Origin: Bullera alba
Lineage: Eukaryota > Basidiomycota > Tremellomycetes > Tremellales > Bulleraceae
DNA: 64,000 bases
Direction: 5' to 3'
NCBI GenBank assembly: GCA_001600095.1
Contig: BCIX01000002.1
Coordinates: forward strand, 2,170,001 to 2,234,000
Positions 1 to 10,829 of this stretch are shown here, one piece after another. Position numbers and translations under genes: made by a program. The notes beneath the pieces are model-generated. The model was not told the DNA's origin. It ran no database searches and worked only from the letters and a program-made list of their open reading frames with translations. Numbering within the stretch: position 1 is the stretch's first letter; the number at the start of each line of letters is the position of its first letter.

Positions 1-159
1 GTAGGCGTAATCGTTCTGAAGAGTGGCTGAGATGGCGCTGACCACGTTTGGTTCAGCTTGACCAGATGAGGGAGGATAAACGCGCAGGACGGCCGACCAG
101 CTGATGCGGGTTCCCGGAACGGAAGTGAACATAGGTACTAGGTCAGGCCATATGGACAT
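1..159 (-). CDS. Partial hypothetical protein cut by the left edge
   Basis: A minus-strand reading frame is open from a possible ATG at 159 to the window edge (53 codons). It begins MSIWPDLVPMFTSVPGTR and uses codons like the neighbouring genes (many GTC, GCC, ATC, ACC). The frame also stays open upstream of that ATG, so the true start may lie in an earlier exon that overlaps the 3' end of the AP-2 sigma gene. I do not recognise the protein; no domain is visible in so short a piece. It could be a chance open frame. Confidence 0.35.
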   Translation of the reverse strand, partial: MSIWPDLVPMFTSVPGTRISWSAVLRVYPPSSGQAEPNVVSAISATLQNDYAY

Positions 160-257
160 CGAGAGGGGGTGGACATGTTCCTTTTCGCGTGAACGATCAT
201 CATCATAACATACTGTACAACATTGCAAAACCCGCCTCGCTCCATCTCATGTTCTCT

Positions 258-980
258 CTATTCCAGCTTCTCCAGGAAATCTAATCTATCCAGCACGACC
301 TGCTTCGACGTCTCTTCTATTTCTCCTGCTAAGAAAACCTCGTCTAGAATCGCATACACCTGCGTAACGTCAGTGTCAACCGAAGTGCAGCCCGGAAAAG
401 GCATGTGACTCACTTTATAGAATGAGAATACCAAGTCTAACTCGCAGACATTCTGGAAGAAAGCATCTATAACAATATAAGCGATGACCAGATAGGTGTT
501 ACCGTCAGGGGGACTCACCTAGGACTTCGACGAATAGGTGTATAGCCTCGAGATATGCCAACTCGTTGTCATTCGAGTCTACGCATACGCAAAAGAAGAG
601 GCCGGCGTATCGACGGTAGACGATCTTGTCGTTTCGGAACTACAATACATCTATGAGCGCTAGCCCTTTAATATTTCACATGAACAATGCTTACCTCGAC
701 AAAATTAGACTGATACTTCTGATCTCGGGGTGCTATCAAGCGGTGGACCTCGCCTCGCAGTCTAACCTACGGACGGAGTCAGTGTCTGTAGCGGATCATC
801 GAGGATAGAAGTAGTATGTGCTGTACTGCGGTCAGTGGAGCTCACCTTCTCGTCGTCATCGTATGGCGCATACCACTTGGACAGCCGTGTCTTTCCCTGT
901 CGGTTCTAGCGGACGTTAGATTGGGCAATGTATTATGTAGTAGGGTGGACACTCACTTGGACCAGGATAAACTTGATCAT
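258..980 (-). CDS. APS2: AP-2 clathrin adaptor complex, sigma subunit
   Basis: Small (sigma) chain of the AP-2 adaptor, which with alpha, beta and mu links clathrin to cargo at the plasma membrane in endocytosis. Six exons join to 143 aa, the usual length of the family: 957-980, 846-905, 695-766, 519-639, 414-466 and 258-359. The start [20 protein letters not shown] is canonical. The middle contains [16 protein letters not shown] and the end contains [20 protein letters not shown] followed by [10 protein letters not shown], the longin-like signature of sigma adaptins. The [10 protein letters not shown] stretch fits AP-2 sigma better than the AP-1 or AP-3 subunits. It is transcribed divergently from the dipeptidyl aminopeptidase gene. 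Everything is intact. Confidence 0.95.
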
Positions 981-1373
981 CCTTCCTGCGAGCTTGATTC
1001 CGAGGCGCTGGTCCAGCTCTCAGGGTGTAGGTGTAATTGCTTATCGACAAGCGGTGGGCTGAGTACACCGGGTCCGGAGCTGATGTGCGATGCTCTTACT
1101 AAGTCACCGAAACAAGTCACCGAAGGTGTTGAGCTCACCACGTCTGCCGTGGCCCGTGTCGGCCATTGTGCACCGAGCCACGCGAGCGGACGGAACCAAA
1201 TACGATCACACGGTACGCGCTGAAACACCTGCCCGTGCCGTGCCGACCAGCTGCTACTGTAACTGCACCGTATCGACCTAATGACGGCTGATGTTGAACT
1301 GATCAGAGACCATTGAGCAACTGGTCTTGTAGACACCTAACCTGCCCTATCTCTGACAGTACCTCTGTGCGAT
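981..1373. promoter_or_regulatory. Divergent intergenic region, APS2 and peptidase gene
   Basis: A 393-bp gap separates the two start codons of APS2 (-) and the dipeptidyl aminopeptidase gene (+), so it must carry both promoters and 5' leaders. The open frames across it have no family similarity that I recognise. No clear TATA box is seen. A short direct repeat (AAGTCACCGAA / AAGTCACCGAAGG) lies at about 1100-1125. Confidence 0.5.
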
Positions 1374-4300
1374 ATGGCCAATCCATACTCCCGGATTTCT
1401 GGGGAGGGCGAGAGGATCAGGCTGGATGACCGACCGTCCGAGGGATCTGGCTTCGCTCTCAAGGCCTCGTCCGACCGGTCGTCCATCTCCTCTGACGGCT
1501 CGGACATCATCTACAGAGACAACATCGATGAGCCCTTCTCGGAAAAGGACCAACGATTCACCGATGAGCCCGCAATGGAGGATGGAGAGCAAGGATACTC
1601 GGTAGAGCCCAGACGACTTCGCCCTCGCAAGAAATCACGCAAAGTCCTCGCTGTGCTAGTAGGCATTGTCGTTCTCGCCGGAACAATAGGTGTGCTGGCG
1701 GGATGGGGATACTCTGCTCCGTCCTACTATGGCAAGAAGGGAAACAAGCATATTACCCTCGACCACGTCTTCAACGGAACATTCAGGATGGAGGCTGTAT
1801 CGATAGATTGGGTCAAAGAGGGTACGTTCAGTCGCTCAGTCCATTCAGTGTGCTGTCACTAAAGATATGATAGCCCCGGATGGAACGTACTCCGAAGTGG
1901 ACGAGAACCATAACATCTTGCTCAAGCATGTCCACAATACAACTTCTTCGGAGATCCTGGTTGACGCGTCCAAAGTGACCAAGGAGGATGGCATGCAATT
2001 GCACTGGTCCGGATGGTCCCTGTCCGCAGATATGAAGTACGTCCTGTTTCAAGCCGACTATGTTCGTCAATGGCGTCACTCTTCACATGCGAACTACTAT
2101 ATTCATCGACTATCGGACTCGGTCACTGTACCCATCACCAAACCTGCATCTCCTCCGGTCATCGCCAAATGCATCTGGGCGCCTGTCGGACATGCTCTGG
2201 CATTCATCTCGTCCAACGATCTGTTCGTCATCCCCGAAAGCTCAATGGACAGCGGAGAACCCTCCGAGGGCGCTATACAGGTCACTACGGACGGTTCGGA
2301 GGTCGTCTTCAATGGTGTTCCTGATTGGGTGTACGAGGAGGAGGTCTTTGCATCGGATTACACAACTTGGTGGTCGCCTGACGCTTCGACCATTGCGTAT
2401 TTGAGGATGAACGAGAGTGAGGTCAAGGATTACCGGCTTCAATTCTACAACCCCAGCAATGACGCGTTTGAGCCTCATCAATATACAACCGAGATTGACA
2501 TGAAGTGAGTGCTTACAGTCAATATGCAACCAGGCACTGATGGGACATCTTTCAGGTACCCCAAGCCCGGCACTCCTAATCCTCTGGTCACCGTTCATAC
2601 CTTCTCGCTGAAGTCATACTCCTCCTCGCATCTGTTGTCAGAGGCGAAGAAGACGCTATCTTGGCCAGACGAGTTGCCCGAAGCTGACAGAGTCATCGAC
2701 GCCGTTAGCTGGGTTTCTGATGATGGACTCCTGCTCAAGGAAGTCGACCGGGCTTCTAGAGTTGGCCGGGTCGTACTCTCCCAGGGCGGCGCTAGTGAGG
2801 GAATTGTGGTGAGGAAACTGGGAAAAGATGGCGAGGAAGGAGACAATGGGTGGATTGACCATGTAAGTCTATGCCTAAGCGCCCTGGTTTTTGGGGCTAA
2901 CGGGACTACAGGGTCAGGATGTGAAGCCACTGAGTGGAGGTGTAGGGGGATACCTCGACATCGTGCCAAAAGAGGGATACAACCATCTTGCTCTTTTTTC
3001 TCCTCCCGACTCTGGAACACCGATCTGGCTCACCGAGGGCAATTGGGAAGTTACCAGTATCGAGGGTATCGACCACGAGAAGGGCATCGTGTAGGTTTCT
3101 CGAGAAAGTGCGCTGTAAGCGGACTCGCTCTGACGCTGTCTTAGCTATTTCGTCGCTGCGAATCCCTCTATCGACAGGCACGTTTACTCGGCACCTCTGC
3201 CAACAAGCCAGGATGTGTCAGAATACAGCATATCCCTGCTGGCACTGACCGACGCTACCCGGCCCGGATACTTCGACGTGTCGTTTTCCCCGGGTGCTGG
3301 CTATTACCTGTTGTCGTATAAGGGTCCCGGGATTCCGAATCAACGGCTCATTGAGGCTATTGAGGGTGGTGAGTATGCCTCGGACTGTCACGTTGCCCTG
3401 CAAGCTGAGTATTGAACTTTAGGGGTCGACGAGGTACTCGAAAGCAATGAGCGATTAAACCAGACCTTGTCCGAATTCATGAGCCCTATGGTGACTCGAA
3501 CGACGATCACGAGTGATGATTACGGTCAGTCAGCTACTTCACAGCATGCTCGGTCTCAAGCTCACAGAGGCATTCAAATCCGTAGAGCTTAATATGCTGG
3601 AAATCCTACCACCGGGAATCGACACCTCCGGGCACAAGAAGTATCCCGTCCTCATCCGGGTCTACGGCGGTCCAGGATCGCAAATTGTCTCCAACAAGTT
3701 CGAGCGCGATTGGCACTCGTACCTCGCCTGCGAGAAGAAGTACATTGTGGTTATGGTCGACGGTCGCGGGACCGGATTCAAAGGTCGACAACTGCGCAAC
3801 CCCGTCATTGACAATTTGGGCCATTACGAGGTCATCGACCAGGTCAAAGCGGGTAGCGAGATGATCAAACGGAATTACGTGGATCGATCTAGGATAGGAA
3901 TCTGGGGATGGAGTTACGGCGGATACATGACCCTCAAGACGCTCGAAGCGGATTCCGGAGTATTTACACTTGGAATGGCCGTGGCGCCCGTCACCAACTG
4001 GCTGTACTATGATTCCATCTATACCGAGAGATACCTATCCACGCCGACCGACAACGCTGGGGGATATCAGAACTCTTCGATACACAACGTCACGGCATTT
4101 GGAAACGCGGATTTCTTGTGGGCGCACGGGAGTGGGGATGACAATGTGCATTACTCGCACACGGCGAGTCTGCTCGACAAGTTGACCCAGAGCAAGGTTC
4201 GAGGCTGGAGGTTCAGAATGTTCACGGATAGGTGAGTGTCCTATTTTCAGCTCTTGCAACCTCTGTCTTGCACGAGTACAAGCTGATGCGCCACCATAGC

Positions 4301-4405
4301 AATCACAACATGGACAAGAGGGGCGCATATCAGGAGTTATATCAATGGATGACGGCGTTCCTCGACGAGAAGTGGGGTCGCGGCGGCACCGTCAGGCATG
4401 CTTAG
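1374..4405 (+). CDS. Type II membrane dipeptidyl aminopeptidase (S9B, DPP IV family)
   Basis: Serine exopeptidase that removes X-Pro or X-Ala dipeptides; yeast relatives are Ste13 (Golgi, pheromone maturation) and Dap2 (vacuole). Eight exons (1374-1821, 1865-2504, 2556-2862, 2912-3090, 3145-3368, 3423-3524, 3568-4231, 4300-4405) join in frame to 889 aa. A basic cytosolic N-terminus (RRLRPRKKSRK) is followed by one hydrophobic anchor (VLAVLVGIVVLAGTIGVLA, about residues 92-110). A beta-propeller region with the DWVYEEEVF motif follows, then the alpha/beta hydrolase domain. The triad motifs are all present: GWSYGG with Ser749, GSGDDNVH for Asp, and DSNHNM for His. One gene here cannot be assigned to the Golgi or vacuolar type from sequence alone. 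It looks complete and functional. Confidence 0.95.
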
Positions 4406-4513
4406 GGATCAGGACGCACGGAGCTCTGTGATTGTATCACTTTGAAAGGCAGGACTCGGAACTTGTTGTACAGCATCATACAAGGTTACAATGCATAGAC
4501 CACTAGCTTGACT

Positions 4514-7500
4514 CTAGACCATCGTATCGCCCCTAGGCAATGGTGACACGGCGCTACCCCTATCCAAGGGTATTGACTCGTATTCGTTCCGCCTGGGAAC
4601 GCCCAACGAGCCTCTTCGTAGACTGAGCCGCCGAAGTAAGGGCAGCGTACTTCCTCGCCTTCCGACATCCTGGCCGACCCTCTTGATACTTGCAATACTG
4701 CCAGCCACCCAGTCCTTATACTCTCCGGCCAATTCCGACACGCCGACAAAGAAGCCGCCTTGGACAAACGCCTCGCCCGGTATGATTGACGATTTGGGTC
4801 GTTTCCACCACTACAATCAGCGTCAGCAAGAGGGACGAAATGGGAGTAGGTCCAAGCTCACCTTCAACGTCAACGAGCTCAAGACGACCGATACACTGCT
4901 GAACGCCATAGCCGCAGCTGCCATCATAGGATGCAAGTGGAATCCCCAGGGAAGGAAGAAACCCATAGCGAGGGGGATCATGAACACGTTGTAGCAGCAT
5001 GCCCAGACTAGATTCCACTTGATCTTCCTGAAGATGGTCTGTCCCAGGTCCAAGGCTGCTACTACGTCGAGCAGGTCCGACCTCATGAGAACCAGATCGG
5101 CAGCCTCGATCGCCACTGATGCCCCCGAGGACAAGGCGATACCGAGTGACGAAGCGACGAGCGCAGGCGAATCATTGATGCCGTCGCCTACCATGGCAAC
5201 TCCTCCACCACCTTTCAACGCTGCATCCTGGTTGATCAAATTGGTAATGATTTTCGCTTTTCCTTTAGGCGATACACCGGCAAACACCTCGTCGGAGTCG
5301 ATACCAACCTGCCTGGCTACGGCTTGAGCGGTGGCAAGAGCATCACCCGTCAACATGGTCACTTTGATGCCCATGCGCTGTAATGATCGGATAGCTTGAG
5401 TCGAAGACGGCTTTGGTGCATCGGACAGAGCTAGAGCCAACACCGGGATTGGTGATTCCGAGCCCGACCGGACGACGGAGACGAAGATGACAGTCCGGGC
5501 TTGTTCCATCTGAGCGGCTTCGAACTGTTGCAAAGGTTCCGGTAAAGTACTTGTCTCCACGGTTGTGCTTGCTTCTGCCGCTTTGAGGGTGGGAGCGAGG
5601 GCGTAGCTACTTTTGCCGATCCTGATCCTCTCCTTGACTTGCATACCGTTCAGCTGAACCAAAGCCTCGATACCTTGACCAGTACTCGATTCAAATTCGA
5701 TGACTTCGCCATTGGGAGGCGACAACCTAGCCTCGGACAGGAGTTCTCGACCATGAGCCGCGACGGCGATGGCCAAAGGGTGTTCTGACCGAGTTTCCGC
5801 TAGGGACAAGAGTGACAGGATGACATGCCTTTGCAACGGGGCGGCAGCAGTGGAGCGAGACAAAGTGGAAGCAGTGTCGAAAGCCATTTTAGGCGAAGCC
5901 AATCCGAGCTCTGGTGAGAGGTGGTGGGTTGGAGCCCAGGCGACGGCGGCGACCTTCATCTTGCCTTCGGTGATTGTACCTGTCTTGTCGACAACGACCC
6001 GCTTGATATTCTTGCAAGCTTCCAGAGCTTTACCGCCTTTGATAAGGATTCCATTTCTCGCGCCAACTCCAGTACCGACCATAACAGCTGTTGGGGTGCT
6101 GAGACCAAGTGCACACGGGCAGGCCACCACGACGACGGAGATACACAATTTGAGGCATACCCCGAATTTGCTCACACCAGGAGAGCTGAATACCGCTGGG
6201 AGAGAGCCTGTCGATCGAAGTGATGAGATGATCATCCAGCAGACCAGAGTCAAGAGGGAGAGCGTGATGACGATGGGAACAAAGACACCGGCGACTCGAT
6301 CGGCGAACTGCTGAATGGGCGCTTTTGACGTTTGAGCATCCTCCACCAACTTGACAATCTGCGATAGGGCCGTGTCCTTTCCTGCTCGGGTGACGCGGAA
6401 GGTGATTGTGCCGAGACCGTTGACTGTGCCTCCGATGACTTGGGATTCTGCCTCTTTCGGTACTGGCAGTGCTTCTCCAGTGACCATTGACTCGTCCACG
6501 GACGTCGATCCAGTCAACACGGTTCCGTCCGCTGGAATCTTCTCCCCTGGTACCAGTAGAACGATATCGCCGACCTGCACCAATTCGGTTGGTATCTTCC
6601 TCGTCTGGGGCGTTTTGGTCGTCTCATCCTCGTCGGGGGAAACCGAATCCACGTAAATCGTCGCAGACGATGGTGTTAAGGCCATGAGATCCGTCAAAGC
6701 GGCAGATGTCTTTCCTTTGGCGAGATTCTCGATGTACCTTCCCATTGAGACGAAGGTGATGAGCATTGTCGAGGTGTCGAAGAATGTCTGAGGGTGATAG
6801 TCGGGATTTGAGGAGAACATGGCGAGGAACATGCCGATCACAGAATACGAGAATGCGGAGGAAGTGCCGAGCACAACAAGGACGTCCCTTGGCGAAATCA
6901 GCACCGCCTTCTGTTTGTACTGAACCGAGCAGAACTCACATCGTCGACGAGCCATGCTTGACAGACTTCCAGGCGTTTTGATAGAACCTCCTCGCCAGCC
7001 ACACTTGAATCGGTATTGTCAAGAAAAGACAAACCAAATCGCCGAGGTAAATTCCAGTGATGATTTTCCATTGGGTCCACCCTATCAGCCAATGCGGGAG
7101 GTACATGTGCATCATGCCGATGAAGAAGACGGGGATCGCAAAGCTGGCACTGAGGATGAACGTCCGCTTCCACACAGCCGTCTCTTTGTGTTTCTGCAAC
7201 GATGCTAACTGAGATCCGTTCTCGCTGGTGGAGACCGGGAGGAAGTTGAGTCGAGGGTATTTGGCAGCCAAGGAGTCCACCAATGTCCGGAGCGAGATGA
7301 GCGTTGGCGAGTGAGTGAGAAGGAGGTGTGTATGTGGAAAGGGTAGTTCAGCGGTGTGAACGCCGGCGAGAGCGAGTGTATGTTGGACTAGTTCCTCCAC
7401 CAGGGTCGAATCCTCCAAGCCGTATATTCTCAACTCCACCTGGTCAATCTCGCTCTGTTCTACCACTGATGCCTCGAAGCCAATATCCTCAATCTCCTCT

Positions 7501-7871
7501 GCTATGAGAGCATCCGTCCAGGTATCCCCTTTGGCCCGTATGAACGCAGTGTCGTACTCCACCACCCCTCTCTCCGCCAGCAGAGAGATCTGGACCGACT
7601 GTACTCCCGGCTGCTTCATCTGCGACTCTATTGCTGCGACACATGCTCCGCAGGTCATTCCTCCAATTTGCAGTTCGACCCGTCTGATGGTGTCTTCGCC
7701 CTCCTTTCCATTGAGTAGTCGAGCTTCCACATGTTTGCTGCTCTCTCCGACCTTGTCGTCGTCGTCGAGGAAGACAGCCTGCATTTGTGTCCGAGGCGAC
7801 ACGAACAGATTGCTGATAGGGTGTGAGATATTGCTGAGAATCGAAGAGGTGCGTCTATGCGAGGATGACAT
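4514..7871 (-). CDS. CCC2: Copper-transporting P1B-type ATPase (Ccc2 / ATP7 family)
   Basis: Pumps Cu(I) into the late Golgi, where it loads multicopper oxidases for iron uptake and laccases. Three exons (6940-7871, 4862-6887, 4514-4810) give 1084 aa. Visible motifs are GMTCGAC (metal-binding Cys74 and Cys77), the actuator TGE (447-449), the membrane metal site CPC (567-569), phosphorylation site DKTGT (Asp611), SEHPLAIAV and [11 protein letters not shown] second HMA-like segment (about residues 148-215, [16 protein letters not shown]) lacks the CxxC pair. The last exon supplies LKWWKRP and a soluble tail ending GDTMV, and the splice is needed to avoid an early stop. It converges on the peptidase gene with about 108 bp between stops. 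Confidence 0.95.
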
Positions 7872-8853
7872 GGCTATAATTCCAGCTCATATGGTCATGT
7901 ACGGGTGAGCAAGGTGCGACGTGGTCGGCGATGTTGGGTTTGACGTCGGCGATGCGTTGCGATGCGACAATGGCGATTGGGATACGTTGGCCTGTTTGTT
8001 ATCAACAGGTTGCTGAGTGATCACAATCCCGGTGGCGAGAGGTGAAACGCAATCCAAAGGGAGTCTCCGTGTCGTCTCTGTGGTGTAGCCAGGGTGCTGG
8101 CGGCCGAGTAGATGTCCGTAGCCTCTATGATCGATGGTCGTGCGTACGGGCTGGTGGTCTGCTCTGTGCTCTGCGATCCCACAAGCTCGTCGACATCATC
8201 ACAGCCATCGCTCGCGAGTAGATACTAGTAGATAGGCAGCCTTCTTTCTCTTTCAGCTTGTCAACAAAATAACTCTAATCAGCCTGAAAATTGCCTAATC
8301 AGGACGAATTTTGCCGATTTAGGATTTGAATCGGCCGAACTATCTTCTTAGCTCAAGTCCTTCACTCAGTTTATCATGCTGACTGCGGCTGCGTCTGGCT
8401 GCGTGCTCCACTGTCAAGCTGTCACGTTGCTGGCATCGCCGATCATCTATGTAACCGCCGATCACTCGTGGGTCTTGAGTCCAGGATACAATCGGAGATG
8501 GCGGAAGACGGTGAAATGACAGCGATGTTCACTATTTGAGGACTCGATCGCTCATCGATCATCGATCGTCTCGGAAACCGAAGGCCAGCCCAAACGTCTC
8601 GGAGCGTCAGAAGGATCATTAATCTCCCTCGACTCGACATGGACTGCCATTGACAATGGATACATGCAGCGACCGCCAGCAAAGGTTAACAAGGGAGCTG
8701 AATACACTCGGATGTTCGCAGGATACTACTGCCCTCGAGGACTTGCATGGATCTCATCAACGGATGTGTCGTATAGACAGGGTACGTTATAGTCTGGATA
8801 GAGTATACAGGCTTTTCGCTGAGAAGTCCTATAAGACTATTGACCTCTTTTCC
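7872..8853. other. Intergenic region upstream of CCC2
   Basis: About 980 bp with no convincing gene. It should hold the CCC2 promoter (right side of a minus-strand start at 7871) and the 3' flank of the first F-box gene. Short AT-rich patches with TCCTAATC-like direct repeats lie at about 8270-8330, and a GATC-rich near-palindrome (ATCGATCATCGATCG) lies near 8553. At 8776-8793 a short block matches the 3' flank of the second F-box gene (see the tandem duplication entry). Confidence 0.5.
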
Positions 8854-10450
8854 TCACTCCTTCCGCTGACTCTTCACAGTCTTCTGGATGAGGTCCCTCG
8901 CAGCATACGTCAAGCTCAGATTTCTGCTACTCTTGAAATCCCTGTCGTTTTCTACACTCAGGGCGGCAGCGAATTGTCTCGCAATCTCATCTGGCAGCTG
9001 CCAGTCGTCGAGAAACCAGTCCTCTCGCCACCAGGATGTATACCTTTGCCACCACCCTCCCGTACACCAGGAACGTAGCTTGGCTGTTGCTTCTTTGCAG
9101 AAGGTCTCATGTTCACCCTGGATAAAGCAGTGGCGTCGTATCACCCTCCTGGCTTCCTCCCGGCCGTACTCCATGAGGTTGCAGCTGATACCACAACCCA
9201 TCATCTCACGGAAAGTTCCTGGTGGACAAGGAGGCTGTTCTTCCCAGCAAGAGAAATGCACCAAACTGGGAAGCCTTCTGAGTGTGTCGACGGTAAAAAG
9301 GTCGCGTATCTCTTCCAAGACGGCTGTGTGATGTGTATGCCATTTCGAGTGACAGGAGGAAGGACTCCAGTGCAGTTGGACCGATTGCAGGCTCTCCAAT
9401 CGTCTCGCGCATAGCACCTGCAACCTGACCGTTAAATGTGGAATCCCGAAGAAAGATCCAGTTGGGAGCGCAAGCACTTACACTAGGCAAGTCGTCACAA
9501 TCTTGTTCCAATTGATCACGCTCAACTTCCAACCTTTCCAATGATGTCAGTCCCAGATCGAGCAAGGTGTCGTCCAAAAACTCTTCTCGACGAGTCGGCA
9601 TCAACATACGAAGCTTCAAGTGCTTAAGGGGTGGTGTTGAGAGGGGCCGGGGCAATCTGCCCCTGATGACCATCCTGTCGGTCAGATTCAGTTTGGTGAT
9701 CTTTGGGTACGAGGCCAACACCTTGCTCAGACCGATGTATCCTGCGGCTGAATTGAAGTGAAAGCCAAGCAAGTTGAGGTTGGGGAACGAAACCAGGTCC
9801 GCTTTATCGATGTCGGATTTCCAGTCGGGAAAGGCGATGGTGAGTCGCTCGAGGAGAGGGCAGTGTTGTGATAGCTGAACCAGATCCGGGACGGAGATGG
9901 TCTCCAGTGTCAATGTCGTCAAATGGGGGAACATAGGTGCGTGAGGGTGGAGGATGCTGATGATGGCTTTGGTCATGATCGAATGATCCATCGTGTCCTG
10001 CGGCGAGAGGAGGCTGAGATCTTCTAGGTGAAGAGTCAAAGTCGTTGCGCTGAGTATCGATGGACCTGGAGGCAACTCCTCCTTCTTCGCAAATGCCATG
10101 TGGAGTGTCCTGACCTGACAATACTGGGTCATGTCCGTGGTCGCATGCATGACAGCAGCCAGGCTTGCTGATAGGCTCATTCGGCTTAGGCGGATGTCGC
10201 GGTAGATGACTGGGAGAAGTTGGGCTCGGAGCTGACGGCAGACTTGCGAGAGAGATCGGTACTCGTATGGAAAACCAGGCTGGGGGGACTGGTTATAATC
10301 AAATTGGCGGGACTTTGTCCTGAAGGCCTGAAGGATGTCGAGGAGGACGTCTGTGGATAGGTCCCCGAGGTTGGTACCAGTTGAACAGGTCGATCCTTCT
10401 ATGGACGCAGCTAGGAGGGCGACCGCTTGGTCTGTCGGTGCTCCAGTCAT
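8854..10450 (-). CDS. F-box / leucine-rich-like protein, paralogue 1
   Basis: Two exons (9482-10450 and 8854-9417) join to 510 aa. Near the N-terminus LGDLSTDVLLDILQAF and YRSLSQVCRQLRAQLLPVIY form an F-box-type pattern (Leu-rich helix, then VCR, then lYRdIrL). A series of leucine-rich segments follows (FPHLTTLTLETISVPDLVQL). F-box proteins normally bind Skp1 and present substrates to an SCF ubiquitin ligase; that role is inferred here. It is clearly homologous along its whole length to the next gene (10830-12431). The C-terminal half shares the same layout: Trp-rich TSWWREDWFLDDWQLPDEIA and an ending of LTYAARDLIQK. The single intron sits at the equivalent position in both copies. The target is unknown. 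Confidence 0.8.
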
Positions 10451-10640
10451 GCTGAAGCTGGATCTCGTTAGCGGTACAGTTCTTCGCCTTGTGAGTGGGA
10501 CTCACGCCCGTATGCTCTCAGTTGTCTTTGAGTTGGTGAGGCTTCAGGTGATTTGAGGTAGCGGTAGGAAGGTTAAGGTAGGTTGGTTTGTTATGTAGGC
10601 CAGAGGTGGGGTGGGTTGATCGCGTCGAGAGTCGTCTGAG

Positions 10641-10667
10641 ATCTGAAACGAACCGTGCGTTTCAGAT
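10641..10667. promoter_or_regulatory. Palindromic upstream element, copy 1
   Basis: A perfect inverted repeat with 10-bp arms, ATCTGAAACG and CGTTTCAGAT, around a 7-bp spacer AACCGTG. It lies about 190 bp upstream of the start of F-box gene 1. The core 24 bp is identical to the copy upstream of F-box gene 2 although the surrounding bases have largely diverged. It looks like a binding site for a dimeric transcription factor; that is an inference. Confidence 0.65.
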
Positions 10668-10829
10668 TTCTGGTTACCGAGTCGCGGACAAGCTGGACAC
10701 GGCTCCCAAGTGCTCATGATACTGGCCTCTTGGGCGTTACATGCATATCGTGAATGGTCGTCGTACAGGATACAGGGTACGTTATGGTCATGCTACTACT
10801 CGTACAATTTACAACAAGGTACAAATCCA

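Noticed and set aside
8546..8570. GATC-rich near-palindrome
   Set aside because: Simple repetition of ATCGATC; no second copy in a meaningful place, so no regulatory claim.
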